Origin: Paragorgia papillata
Lineage: Eukaryota > Cnidaria > Anthozoa > Scleralcyonacea > Coralliidae
Reading direction: 5' to 3'
DNA: 64,000 nucleotides
Assembly (NCBI GenBank): GCA_035771165.1
Contig: JAWNZC010000348.1
Coordinates: forward strand, 4,362,501 to 4,426,500
Part shown: positions 21,616 through 63,322 of the stretch, one piece after another
Layout of the letters: every line of letters begins with the position of its first letter
Numbering within the stretch: position 1 is the first letter of the stretch
Notes under the pieces: model-generated
The model's input: only the letters and a program-made list of their open reading frames with translations
What the model was told of the DNA's origin: nothing
The model's database searches: none
Translations under genes and position numbers: made by a program

Positions 21616-24600
21616 TCATGTCTTTATTAAAGGCTTCAAAGCAAATTCAGTTGTAGCAACCCAAGTGCTAACAGACGTCAAACGCCAGTATTGAGCAATC
21701 ACAGGCTTGGGCAGAGGATAAGTGGCAATGTGTGTTCCTACAGTTTTTGGAATTGTACGGGCCTAGGAAAACAAATGTAAACTATATTTTAGTACCCTTG
21801 TTCCTTTACTTTTTCATGCAGAGGAAGAAGAAAGGGAGAAGTGCATATATACTTATATTTCTAGTAGCCATTATTTTTAGTCATCCAATGGTATACAGAG
21901 TCAGATTCTCACCCTGATCCATTGTGTTGGGTTAATGGTTTGAACTAGACTAAGGGCTTTCGCTCGAAATCAACTACATGCAGATTTCAACCAAAGGTTA
22001 TTTTCTCTCTTCTTTTCTTTGTAATAATTTTAGAAATAATAGCTCTTTCAAAAAATTAAATAAGACTAAACCTAAATCTAAGAGTTTGATGACATCACTT
22101 AGCTCAACATACCATCACCCATTTCAATCCATCATTGGAATGCTGCAGATAAAATTGTCCGTATCCAGTTCTGGTATCGTGATTCCAAGAAGGAATAAAT
22201 CCACCTGCAACAGACACTGTCTTAACGTAAACAGGACGAATGAATGTGGCCTGAAGCCAGTTGCCAGCACTAGCTGCTTTACTTCCCCATCCACCTGTGT
22301 CTGCTCTGCCATCAGTCAAGACTCTTGATGTCACGTGATAAAGGTTGTTGTAGTAACCATGCTCTGCCACGTAATACTCGTTTAACAAATGAACCAATAT
22401 GTCCTTGTCGATCTGAAACCGATATATAAAAACAAGACGTCAGGCGTTCATTCGAGCTACTTCAAAATCGCAGTGGGCACGCGGAGCTGCTATTAATTTT
22501 ATAATGAATAAAAATACAGCTAAAAATAAAATATATTATATATTCAAAGTTCTGAGAGAGTTGTCTTTTGTGTATTTTATATGACGTCTTATAATCTTCA
22601 GAATTTCGTAAAATCTCCGCCCCCCCCCCCCCCCCCCCCAAAAAAAAGAAAATATTTAAAAAATGCAGGGAATGGCATTTCAAGGAATCTAGATTTCAAA
22701 ATTTTCCGGGGCCCCCACAACTTTTCACACTAATCGGAGCAACAGTCTGATCTTTTCCCGTACCGACCGAGTAAATGGCTTTATTTTATGTTTTATGCTT
22801 GGCATTAATATTTTTATTATGATTAGGTTAATAAATCGTTTATTATATGGCTCTTTCAAGTTTTTCGATACTTATTGTATCAAAATTAGCATGAAAACCT
22901 TAGACTAATTCACGGTAGAAAAATAAACATTCGGACAGCTGTCCGCATAGAAAAAAGGACGGACCATCCGACCATGGTTTGTGGATACGCATTTTAACTG
23001 ACCGTGCGTTAATAAGTAATAATAATAATAATAACAATATATGTAATATAATATTAATATATTTATCTTTAATATAAATAAATAAAATAAATATGGGGGT
23101 GATCACGTTCATACCGGTTCGTCCGACCCTGTTTTATAAATAAAAACTCGATTTGATATACTAGTATGACCAAAAATGTAGTGCTTTGCAAACAGAAAAT
23201 TTGTTTAATTAACGATAAATTAATATTTTGAGTATTTCAAGTCGAGCATGCAGGTTAATGCTAGCCTGCGTGCAGAGTCTACTGTCTATATTTTGTCATT
23301 CCATCGTGTATAGGCATGCAGTGGAGTGTGCACGCAGGCTGCAGGTCGCAGGCCCTGCATATCGACCAGTAAATACAAGTCACTTTTATCACAGGCAAAG
23401 TTGTGCGTGGGGTTTTACAGTCATTTGTAACTCACTTTTCATCCAAATCTTCGGCAGTTCGTTCCGTACGTTGGGAAGTTCGTAGTTCGTTTTGAACTAC
23501 GCATTTGATTGGTTGCTTGGTTCCTAGCAGCCAATCAAATGCGTAGTTCAAAACGAACTTTGAACTTCTCAACGAACTTGTGAACTTTGGAACGAACTTC
23601 TGGAGATTTGGGTGAAAAGTGAGTTGCAAATGACTGTAACCCCTAAATTTTACAGTTGTTCCCCCGTGCCGCATATATCTTACAACTTACATCATCTGAC
23701 CTCATGGATATTATTACGCATACAGGGTTTCTAAGCTCCTTTCTTTTATGGCCGGCCCGTACGTTCGTTCATGCTTTTATAGTACTTTTTTCTTTTTCAT
23801 CTTAAAATGAAATAAGAACATGCATAGGTACCTTCTTTAATTGGCAAGAACAAGACTTTCCTGGCAGTCCTGGAGCTCCATTCTCTCCCTATATAAATGG
23901 TAATTCAAAGTAACCAGTTTAAAATGTTAAATATAGTCAGATACCTATTTATAAAATAGGTTGCGTCGTTGTAAACACGGTTGTGATGTCACAGCACATT
24001 TTTTAGCCTTATTTCATAAAAGAAATAGAAAATGGATGCCCTGTGTTTATATAACCTGATGCAAACACTCGAGTGAGTTGGGAGAATTCGAAAGTACCTA
24101 TGTAAACCCTCGCCTACGGCTCGGGTTCACATAAACTTTCGAATTCTCCCAACTCACTCTCGTGTTTGCATCAGGCTATATAAACACGGGCAGCCATTTT
24201 CTATTTCTTAAATATCAAACGCGAACTGGAACACATCTCAAAATATCGAATTTTCAATATTAAGCGGACGTCACCTTTGGGACCTCGCCGAGATACGCAT
24301 GTGGTGACCAGCTTTTTGTGTCTATATAACGTAACTATATTTTGGAGTGAAAAATATATTACTTTTAAATTTGGAGCAAAAAAAAAATATTTGGAATTTT
24401 GCAATTCCTTTCCTTTAGAGTTTGGGATTTGGAAACCGACATTGAAGGGACAATTAGACTTTTTAACTCTTGCGTTGTTTTAATTCATTTTTAAAATATA
24501 TTTTTATATTTTTAATAGTTTCAAAATGAATAAAAACCCTTAGTCTATAGTTAACCAAGCGTTTGCTTCCGCCAGGCATTTTGCTGTAAATGTAGTTTGT

Positions 24601-27600
24601 ATACTTTGTATACTGCTCTAATCTCTCATCAGGATGTTCACAAGGGTCTGCACCACTCTCAAATCAATAATTATTTTATATTACAAATTACATTTAAGGT
24701 GGCTCCCTATAGTTTCAATATATACGCGCTATTTCATACGCTCATTATTTAATGTTATTCACAAGTTTAAAAATTTATTAGATAAATATCAAGTAGACCC
24801 TACTATGGCAGAACTACTGCAGATACAAAATACCTACCAAATTATTCAATTATTTGCTGTTACCATGGTAATAATGACGTTGGAACTTTGGTATATTTTC
24901 AAATATTGCATAATTGAAGCGGCATGTCTTCAGTTTGCTTCGGTGAAATTTTTTAAAAATTACTGAGATGATAGGTACTGTTGTGGAGAATATCCATGCA
25001 CAAAATCAGAGAGGGTTGTATGGACAGATTTTTCGCTATAAAAATTACCGATTTAAAAAAGTTCTGTCTTATGAAAATTTTTTAAAATTATATATACTTT
25101 AGAAGTTTTTATAAGCTACTTATTTTCAAAATTTTAGCAAAATTCACCGAAGAAAACGTCTACAATCTAACATCGATGTCGACGCGGTCATAGAATTTCG
25201 AATCGACAAGATCGCTATTTACGCATGCGTAGCGATACCGTTTCTAGTCACCAGTCCCCTATTGAAATTACCGTAGGGAGCCACCTTAAAGGGAAAAACA
25301 AACTATTTTTTGAAGTTCCAAGTATTCCAGTTATGTTCCATGCGCAGATCAGTTCCGCTTACGCAATTGGTTTTATTAATTTACGCGCAATGGCTCAAGT
25401 GATGACATTATATATTGGATAAAAACAATGTGTCACATACATGTCATATATCTTTTAAATACGATTAATTGGTGACTTTGACAGTCTTTGTGTAAGTTGC
25501 GCAATATATACCCTATTATACAATACCCTGGTTGCTATGCGTGTTTTCATTGGTTGTTGGCCATATATGATCTATTAGAGGACAGACACATGGATCACGT
25601 CAGCTGACTTGCTTTTTTCCTTCTTCATGCCCCAAAATCCGGCAAGAGTTTCGAAAAAGACCTTTTAAATTTTTATTGTATAAAACAAATAGATTCCATT
25701 TTTTTGTTGTCTGTTCAGTTAAAGATGCACAGAAGACGTCACAACGTGGTAAGAACATCAGTGACCCACTCGACTGCGTCTCGTGGGCCACTTTTTTGTT
25801 CTTACCACGTTGTGACGTCATCTGTGCATCTATAACTGAACAGACAACGGCAAAATGGAATCTATTTGTTAAATGGTTGTCCTGTATACCTTTTGACCTT
25901 GTTTTCCCTCAGGTCCTTGAAGACCGACATCACCCTGCAAATGACAAAGCAAAAATTGTTTAAATTCGGGTTCCGTGTAGTCGTTGCTCCTGGTCACACA
26001 TTTACTTGTTACTTGCAGAAATAGCATTAGCTCATCTGTCTCCCATCTACGCGGTTATGCCCTGAAAAAGTTTTACTCAGTTGCAGTGTACACATAATGT
26101 CCTCTCTTTCGCGTGATCTGATTAATTTACACTCCATTCATAGTGTATTACGTAATACTTATCAAAACAAATGTACTGACTATTGCTTTGATAGTTGAAT
26201 TAAATGTTTTAACAACGCTGTCGATCTACGGGTGGTATATGCTGATGTTCAGGGGCAGATTGACAGCAGAAAAGTTACCGGGAAATTAGATGAAAGGGGC
26301 GCCTGACCAAATCAGTTCCGTAAGAGGTACCTGCCGGTTACTAGAAAATTTCTGAATTTTTGAGCCTCTAACTGAATTTGTGAGAGCAATTTTGATAATT
26401 TTAAGCACGGTTTTATTGCAGTCCATATATTCTATTTTTTTTTGAGGGAAATACGAGGTTTACATATTCACTTGGAGAACAAAAGAATCCGAGGCGATCA
26501 TGCATGCATGTATTAACGTAACTGACTTATTTAATAGTTGAGGAGGTTTGCGAAAAAACATATAATTGCTATATATTGCCCTGTTGACCATGTAGGGCAA
26601 TATCTAGATATTTCCTGTTGACCAGGGCAATATCTATATACATCTATAATTATCGGTTCTCTTGGGATATATCGTAGATACAGCTCTAGAAAGAACAAAG
26701 AAAACCGACTCAACTATTAAATAATCATAAATAATCTATATCGTTACCTTTGAACCATCACGACCATCGCGACCATCTCGACCTTGCAACAGTTTGAGAA
26801 TCTGCATACGCAGCAAAAACAGGGCAAAGGTTAGAATAAGCCTCCGCTCGGAACGTTAGTATTTCGTTATCAAAACTATTCTCGTCATGCAGTGACCATG
26901 CACCTGCCTATACGTAGCACTCTCTTATTACTGTATATATGCAAGAACTGTGATTACTCGGATTGAGAATAAGGTGTTTACTCCGAGTGGCCTGACGAAC
27001 CTGGTCCGTGGCTATAGTGCGACCTTCACCGCGCCACATTACAAGGTCATGTTTGGAGCAAGCCGTGTGATGAAAAATTATTTTTAATTATTTTTGCAAA
27101 ACAAAGAAAGAATAAGAGTAATCTCAACACCGTCCTCGTTCTTCATACGACGCCACTTAATTAGAGCATTTTTACGTCTTCCAGACGACGCCAGTTAACG
27201 GTTAAATATATAAGAAGTGTTGCTTGAGATTTACTTCAGTATACAGACACTACAATCATTTTAGCAGTACTGGGGCGTTTTGGATGTCATCAAATATCAA
27301 ATATAATAGTTAACCGTGACTTCTTTAAATTGTAAAACTTATCTTGCATTTTAACAGCCGTCGTCGTCCTAGCATCTTAAAGTCCCTATTATTAGAGAGA
27401 ATCGATGGGCTTACTAAAAAAATCAGTGAATGCTAAAAACTGAAACAAAAGACAAGTAGTAAAATACCAATTTTCTGAAATCGCGGCTAGCTTTAATAAC
27501 ACTGTGGGTTTAAGTAGTACTGCCAAATCCCTGCCGAGTTTTCTAGGCCAGAAGGTTGTTGATATCAGTTTTAAAACATGAACGCTTGATAAGAAAGTCT

Positions 27601-29207
27601 TAAACAAATCATTAAACATTCATGAGGAAAATTAAAAGTAAACTAATATTTAATTTAATTATATCCGTAAATTCCAGATTTACATAAACTTTTCGGCCTT
27701 TGTGCATGATCTGCTCAGCTAAAACGGTTTGTATTTTTAGAATAGTCGATAAAAAAGAACATTTCTATGCGTCAGTTTTTTAAGTACGATTTCGACTCGC
27801 GTCTGTATATCAGATAAAGATCGATCGGCTGCTCATGTTTTATCTCAGTGTTAGACACATGATTAAATTGGAACTGAAGAGACGTTGAGGTTCAAATGAA
27901 GAGTACGCGTCATGAACCGTCTTTTTGGAGAGGGGGGGAGAGCCGAAAATTTTCTCGGGATTCAAATAGCCCTTGTTGAGTATATTAGCACCAACATATT
28001 TTTTCTGTTATTGAACACTTCTTTCATTTTTTATGCCCCTTCAAACTTGCAAAATTTCGCATCTGTTTGTCCCATGGCGGAGCAGTGAGGGGAATGGGTA
28101 TAGGATGCGTATGACGTAATACCAGGCATTCATCTTCAAAAATCTATAAAGTTTAGTACACTGGAACTATAATAAAATAATTAAAATGAAAAATATCGCC
28201 AAACTGGCTATAAACGTAACCTGGGTACGTTCTTTCCTATTTACTTTACAGTAAAAAAAATATAGAATTCCTGGTATTACGTCACAAACCCTTCTCGACG
28301 CAATCGCCACTTCAATCGATTCTTAAATCAAGAGGATTTTACCAATTTAGTTAATTTATATTGCATTCTTCATCATTTGGATTGGCGATGTTTATTCGTG
28401 CAAAAAACTTTTTGGGGTAAGTGGCACTTTAAAGGAGTTAGCGTTTTGAGAATTGGAGCTCTAATAAAGTGAGGGATTAAATGATTATTTAATAGTGCTT
28501 TTACGGCGATAAGTGCAATAATTTTTTTCTGTGTACAATGCAGTGCATTTGTTGTCTAATATTCGAATCGTATATGTTCATCATGGACATTGAGCATCAG
28601 AACTGTAATTTACCGGTCAGGTTGGCTGCCTGCGATAGAACATACAGAGAGATCTCATGCCGGTCAGTCAATCGAATTAATTACACCATTATTATTGTGG
28701 CAACAAGTATTCGTTTTGGATTATGATCCGCATCGAATTTTAAATTGGATAAACCGAACTACAATATGTACGCTACACAACATAGACTGAAAACTAAAAC
28801 ATACGTTGGCTTTCTATGGACAATACCTTACGATTCTGTTGCGTTCAGAGCCTTTTCGATCACACTAGAAAACGTTTGGGCGTCATTTGCCATGCTGCAG
28901 AATGCCCCGCAGTTTGCGTTTTACACTATGCATTATACACTATATGTACGGTCTGCAGATATATACTGTCTAGTCTGTATATGAGCGTATTACCGCTATT
29001 ACGTATACTGTCTTATATTCATGTCGCAATGAATGTTTTGAGTCATTCCTGCATGCAATTCACTGATATAGAATAAACACACAAATTTTCCAGTACCACT
29101 ATACTTACGTTTGTTTCGTTCACACAGATGACATTTTCTTTACCTTGACTTTTACCAAATATAGTAATAAGTATCATGACAAGGACTGACGACGCAAAAA
29201 TCTTCAT
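21616..29207 (-). CDS. Secreted short-collagen/discoidin-domain protein, paralogue C
   Basis: Six phase-0 exons: 29109-29207, 26748-26801, 25890-25934, 23832-23888, 22113-22412, 21616-21762; 233 codons. It is the most diverged copy at the N-terminus (MKIFASSVLVMILITIFG), but keeps one cysteine (C28), the sequon N30-E-T, the ILKLLQ lead-in and 13 Gly-X-Y triplets (GRDGRDGRDGSK, GDVGLQGPEG, GENGAPGLPG), then SCSCQLKK. The discoidin-type exon starts IDKDILVHLL and ends DGLKWVM; RAD replaces RGD. Introns 1-4 share little with A and B and hold different MITEs, so C split off earlier; its last intron is nearly identical to that of B. Head-to-head with GPR155, about 1.4 kb apart. The protein is presumably secreted as a disulphide-linked oligomer. 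Confidence 0.87.
22561..22715. repeat. Dispersed repeat shared with 4345-4465, with a long C-run
   Basis: Contains ATAATCTTCAGAATTTCGTAAAATC, a C-run at 22619-22639, and AGATTTCAAAATTTTCCG. It is the same family as the repeat upstream of BLOC1S1. Confidence 0.55.
22837..23010. repeat. Dispersed repeat related to 48091-48294
   Basis: Contains TTTATTATATGGC and CAAGTTTTTCGATA...TTGTATCAAA, seen in inverse order at 48,240-48,294, together with GGTC/GGACGG motifs. It lies in intron 4 of gene C (between exons 4 and 5). Confidence 0.5.
23415..23639. mobile_element. 225-bp palindromic MITE
   Basis: The arms TTACAGTCATTTGTAACTCA and its near-complement at the right end enclose a second, better palindrome (GTAGTTCGTTTTGAACTACG...). 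No coding capacity; in intron 4 of gene C. Confidence 0.7.
24021..24209. mobile_element. 189-bp palindromic MITE
   Basis: Inverted arms AGAAATAGAAAATGG...CTGATGCAAACACTCG and their complement, with a short loop at about 24,108-24,122. In intron 3 of gene C. Confidence 0.7.
24698..25285. mobile_element. 588-bp MITE flanked by TTAA
   Basis: Ends GGTGGCTCCCTA / TAGGGAGCCACC, with TTAA on both sides (24694-24697 and 25286-25289). There is no transposase frame; the open frame at 24634-24966 crosses the left border and is judged random. TTAA suggests a piggyBac- or Kolobok-type source. Confidence 0.8.
25683..25871. mobile_element. Palindromic MITE, copy 1 (relative at 42957-43120)
   Basis: Arms AACAAATAGATTCCATTTT...GATGCACAGAAGACGTCACA and its complement. 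The same element, with arms about 95% alike by eye, recurs at 42957-43120. It ends just 19 bases above exon 3 of gene C. Confidence 0.75.
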
Positions 29208-29285
29208 AATTCACCAGACACACTTTCTTGCTCTTTCTTTGTTAAAACACATGCACGAATGATAAAAGGTTGCAGTAAATTTTGT

Positions 29286-29295
29286 CTTATAAAAA
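29286..29295 (-). promoter_or_regulatory. TATA-like motif of gene C
   Basis: Minus-strand TTTTTATAAG about 80 bases above the start codon, the same spacing class as in genes A and B. The intervening sequence keeps AAAGAGCAAGAAAG-type motifs. Confidence 0.35.
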
Positions 29296-30587
29296 TTATA
29301 TATCTGCATATAAACAGGAAGTATACATAAAGCGTAATATATTTACTATTGTTGTCGACTTGTCGTTTCAGCAATAAGCTGAGAACATGCACACAAAATT
29401 AAAATATTGTTACTGATGCATGCATGGCGATTTTCTCGTAAAATGCAAGTTCGTCTAGAAGCTCTAAGACGTTTAAGCAGTTGTAAAACGTTCTCAAAAC
29501 ACCTCAAGGTTTGTTAAAAAAGATAGCTAGGCTTTGTCTGTTTCAATCTTTTGAACTTCTCAGTCTCTGACTTTAGTCTTACAGTCTCAGTGTTTTGAAA
29601 CCGGTAGGGTGTACCAGGAACCCCCTCCCTTTGCTTATAGGAATTATAACCTTTCCCATGTTACAACAATGTCAGTTTTAACTTTGTCATTTAACCATAT
29701 GCATCTTGATTTCTAGTAATTCATTTCGAACGAGTTTTCGTTTGGCAAGAACAATTTTTCAGAGTAATTATTAATCTTTGATACAAATGGAGATGATGGT
29801 TGAGTAGATGTGTTTTTAGGATTGAATATAGGTGTACATGTGTTTTTTTAAAGACAGACAGAATAAAAAATAAGTCATAATGCAAGTGATCTGAGTACAA
29901 GAGTATAATAAAATACAGGGTCTCTTATTGGCTTACTGTGCTCTTCTATGATTTCCACGGTACATAAAAATATAATTTTACGCAAAATAATTCTTTCAAG
30001 CAGGGTTATGAACATATCGTGATTAGCTATATAACTGAGCAGTTGAAATAAAATGAAGGACTCACTGAATACCTGTACTTGTAAATTAATTACATTAAAA
30101 AAAAGGTCGACCCCCCGCTGCAGAGCTTCTCAGATTTGAGAAGTGGTTATCATTTTACATTAAAATACCCATATGATTCATATGTTTTTCGACATGTTTT
30201 TATTTGATTGGATTATTTGATCTCACAAGGATTGCAAAAGAACCAATTTATTTGCAAGACTTCTGTGCTTGTGATTTGGAGTTTGGACAATCAAAACTGA
30301 GAATTGCTCAGCGGTGCCTGATCACGTGATTGTAGCCTTGTAAAGCTTCCTGTCGTGCAATAATATCACAGATGACAGATCTATCACAGATAATATCATG
30401 AGTATCATGAGTAGGAGGCTATGAATCCCTATGAACATATAAATCACATTACAGATATTTTCTGCAAGTACAACATGAGTGGATTTGTTATTACGTGTAC
30501 GTTCTTGCTCTGAACTTTAACCCCAAGCTTCGTGTTTATCGAATTCGCACTACAGTATTCGCACTGCGATGTTCTGAGTTCTTCTAA
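29296..30587. other. Intergenic between gene C and GPR155 (head-to-head)
   Basis: No exon or clear repeat seen. It should contain both promoters. I see no convincing TATA box for GPR155. Confidence 0.5.
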
Positions 30588-52943
<22,356 letters not shown>

Positions 52944-53005
52944 CAAATATTTCGATGGTATGGTTCTCAACAATACATAATGTAAAAAAATTAATAATAA
53001 TAATA

Positions 53006-53047
<42 letters not shown>

Positions 53048-54090
53048 GACTTTATTTAAAGAAGGTATACACCAGTTTAGCAAAGCTAATCTTACACTGG
53101 GCCTTCTAGAGTGCTAATGTTTTAGATGTTTTAGTAAAATTTTGAAAACACTCGTGAAATTAAACCTTAATTTCCTCGGCCCCATGCGATTTCCTATACT
53201 AATTTTAGCAAAGTGAAAATGTGGTAAACTGCCGAGAATAGTTTTGATAATGAAATACTGACGTTTACTCTGATGAAGGGTTCCTCTCGAAACGTCAATA
53301 TTTCGTTATCAAAACTAATCTCGGCAGTTTACCACCTTTGCACTTTGCTGGAACTATAGTGGGTGTTTTCAATGTTGGGCTATATGGATGTCTCGCCAGA
53401 TATGGTTGGACAGCGTGAACACTTATTTGTCATACGTAAAATTGCTTCATTCATACTTTACTGTAAAATGAAGAAATTAAATGTTAACAACGTTTCAATA
53501 CTAAAATATAAGTGAAAGTGTGGTAATTATCTACCAAAGAGTGTTTTTTTAGATTTGTTTTTCGCCTGCCACGGTGCTACCGCATTTTCCTTTTCGGGCT
53601 GATTGGGCAACCAGAACGAGCGGGCTACTACTCATCTGTGGCAGGATATTATCTGTAGGTGTGACGTCATAATTCATCACTATCACGAATGGGGAAGTTT
53701 GTTTCAGATCCAGTGAAACACCTGGCTATAAATTTATGTCCAATATGCACCAATTTCTAGGTTAGGGGGTTCGATGTGGTCAGGCCCACAGAATAGACAT
53801 TTCTATTATGTGGTCGGCCTGGTTATGTTGGACATGAAATGTCATGAATTAATTATAATCGTGTGCCTGACTGGATCTGAAATAGACTTCACCATCACGA
53901 ATATCCCTATGCCATAAACCATAGTTAATACTAATCAAAATTGAGATTGGAAAATACATAAAAATTATACCAGCGGTACCACATTTTACTGCAACCTATA
54001 AACCTTGACTGAACTTCACTGAAGTGTTGTATAGTACGATACGAGGGGCAAATCACTCCCTGAAAAGTGTACGAGATTTTTGAACTTTCG
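52944..54090. other. Downstream of GPR155: microsatellite and a MITE
   Basis: An (ATA/ATAATA)n run lies at 52990-53047. A palindromic element at about 53,206-53,350 has arms AGTTTACCAC.../GTGGTAAACT and TTTTGATAACGAAATA.../mirror, with a CTGATGA...CGAAAC loop (see findings). No exon seen. Confidence 0.6.
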
Positions 54091-55410
54091 CATTGGATTT
54101 AGGGATTTCTTTCGGATTTTTCCGGATTTCTTGTGAAAATAATTATGTATTTTCAAGGGATTTTATAGATTTTCCAGGAAATTTATGGATTTTCAAAGGA
54201 TTTTATGGATCTTCAAAGGAGTTTATGGATTTTCAAGAATTCTCATGGATTTTTGGATTTGCGTTTTTTTCAGCAAAGTGTACGAGATTTTTGAAGTGAT
54301 TTCCCCTCGGTACGATTCTACTGATATTTCCAGAAAGGTTGTTACTGCATCCCGCATCTATGTGGTATCCACCACCTTCATATCTTGTAGCTTGAAAGGA
54401 TCCACATTGTATGGATTATCAGAAAGAATGAGCAGATTTCTTACCCACCTCTGTAGACTACCAAGATTATTTTCGCGATTAAGTTGCCATGTCGCGTTGA
54501 TGGTGTAGGCTCACTTTGTACTCCGGGCCATACGCGCTCTTGTCGTCTCCTTTTCGTGTTCGGGTCACACCGCGGTTCTGATGTTTTCAAAAGGTTGCGG
54601 ACTACCTGGGAAGGCTGGGTGATCTTGATGTATTGACCAACGGACGTTGTGCTTGCATGGTTGGAAGCGACAACTGGGTCCAGCGGTTAGTGCGTCCAAG
54701 AATATACACAACACACTGTAACTCTTGGCGTAGAAGTAAAGGTGGTTAGCAAAGAAGGACAAGGTGATACCATTTTACCTGCTTGAGCAATTTGATATTC
54801 AATTCGGTCATTAGACCAAGGTGTTCCATTCCTTTAACACCTGGAAAGTGGAAGCAATGTTATTTTATCTCTTACGCTTTTCTTTGGTTTGCCCAGTTGG
54901 ACAGGTTGACGTCAGCATGCATGCACGATAAGTTCTTTTTCCTATAGATAATACCACCATCTTGCATCGTGACCCAGTCCATGATCTGTGCGCAGCGGTT
55001 GATGAACTTTGGGCAAGTGCCAGGGGCCCCGCGCTTTTGGGGCGCCTCGCAGATTTTTTGGGCCTTTTGTTTTTTTGAAGTCCCCATGTTTTGTAGGACC
55101 GCTCGTTTTTTAAGACGGCATATCACATAATTATGTAGCGGAGCACAGGGGCCCCACGTTTTCAATACAATTCTCACGCAATCAAATCAATTGACTTTGT
55201 GTTTACTTGACATTTGCTTTGTAATCATTTTAAATCATTTTCTGACAAAATTCCTTTAACATCGATACCTGACCGCACGTGGCGCAGGCTACGCTTTCAA
55301 AGAACTATAAATAACTTTTTCAACTTTGATCATGACAACTGCATGGTTGCTATTTCCTTTTTTCTTCTTAATGTTCTCCGATTTTTCTGGTCTTGTCTGA
55401 CTTGAAGTTA
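54091..55410. other. Intergenic between GPR155 and KIF2
   Basis: A degenerate tandem of about 24-bp units (TTTATGGATTTTCAAAGGAT) spans about 54,100-54,262. The open frames across it read as repeats of phenylalanine-rich segments and are not credible. The rest shows nothing I can name. Confidence 0.5.
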
Positions 55411-55633
55411 GACTGGAAAGTTTGTATCGATTTTTCACGACAATTTCCCGCGGCCGCGCAATTTTCGTAAAAAATGCAGTGGCCGCGCAATTTTTCGAAA
55501 AATTGCCTGTGATCGCGGACTTTTAACGTAGATTCGGCGAAAACTGCATGAAAATCCGCAATTTTCACGAGATGCCCGCGCAAAATGGCGGCCGAAATTT
55601 GATTCCCGTTGCGCATTTAACAAACTTTCCAGT
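55411..55633. mobile_element. 223-bp MITE just upstream of KIF2
   Basis: Ends ACTGGAAAGTTTGT / ACAAACTTTCCAGT are inverted. Inside there are two direct copies of GGCCGCGCAATTTT and paired AATTTTCG motifs. Confidence 0.7.
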
Positions 55634-55702
55634 GACTTCCGTTTCCTCTCGACTAAATTTTTTTTTCTGACTTCCGTGTCCTCTCGACTAAACTTTTTTT
55701 TC
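55633..55702. promoter_or_regulatory. Two tandem ETS-like sites in the KIF2 5' region
   Basis: A 35-bp unit (TGACTTCCGTTTCCTCTCGA...) is present twice, each with ACTTCCG, the complement of the ETS core CGGAAGT, about 330 bases above the KIF2 start codon. Function is inferred. Confidence 0.35.
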
Positions 55703-56000
55703 TTGAATCATGTTACAGTACTTTTATTTCGCCATGTTTTTTAATTTCGACACTTAGTTTTTTTGAAATGGACCTACGAATTAAACATACAGTAAACCAC
55801 ATGGAAGAGTACATCAAGTATTTCAATTATAGTGCAGGCTCGTAATATTCCGGGGGGAGCTCAGCTAGGCAACCGAATAGTTTATGGTCGGTATTTTAGT
55901 GGGCCGGCGTTGTAAATATTTATGTCAAGAAATCTAGTCATCTGTTCTCTATCAACTACATTGGAAAGCCTTAGTTTTAAAGGAAACATCTCTGAAGAAA

Positions 56001-63322
<7,322 letters not shown>

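Noticed and set aside
24634..24966. 110-residue open frame
   Set aside because: Crosses the border of a TTAA MITE and has no recognisable content.
54093..54508. Phe/Gly/Ile-rich frames
   Set aside because: They translate a degenerate 24-bp tandem repeat.
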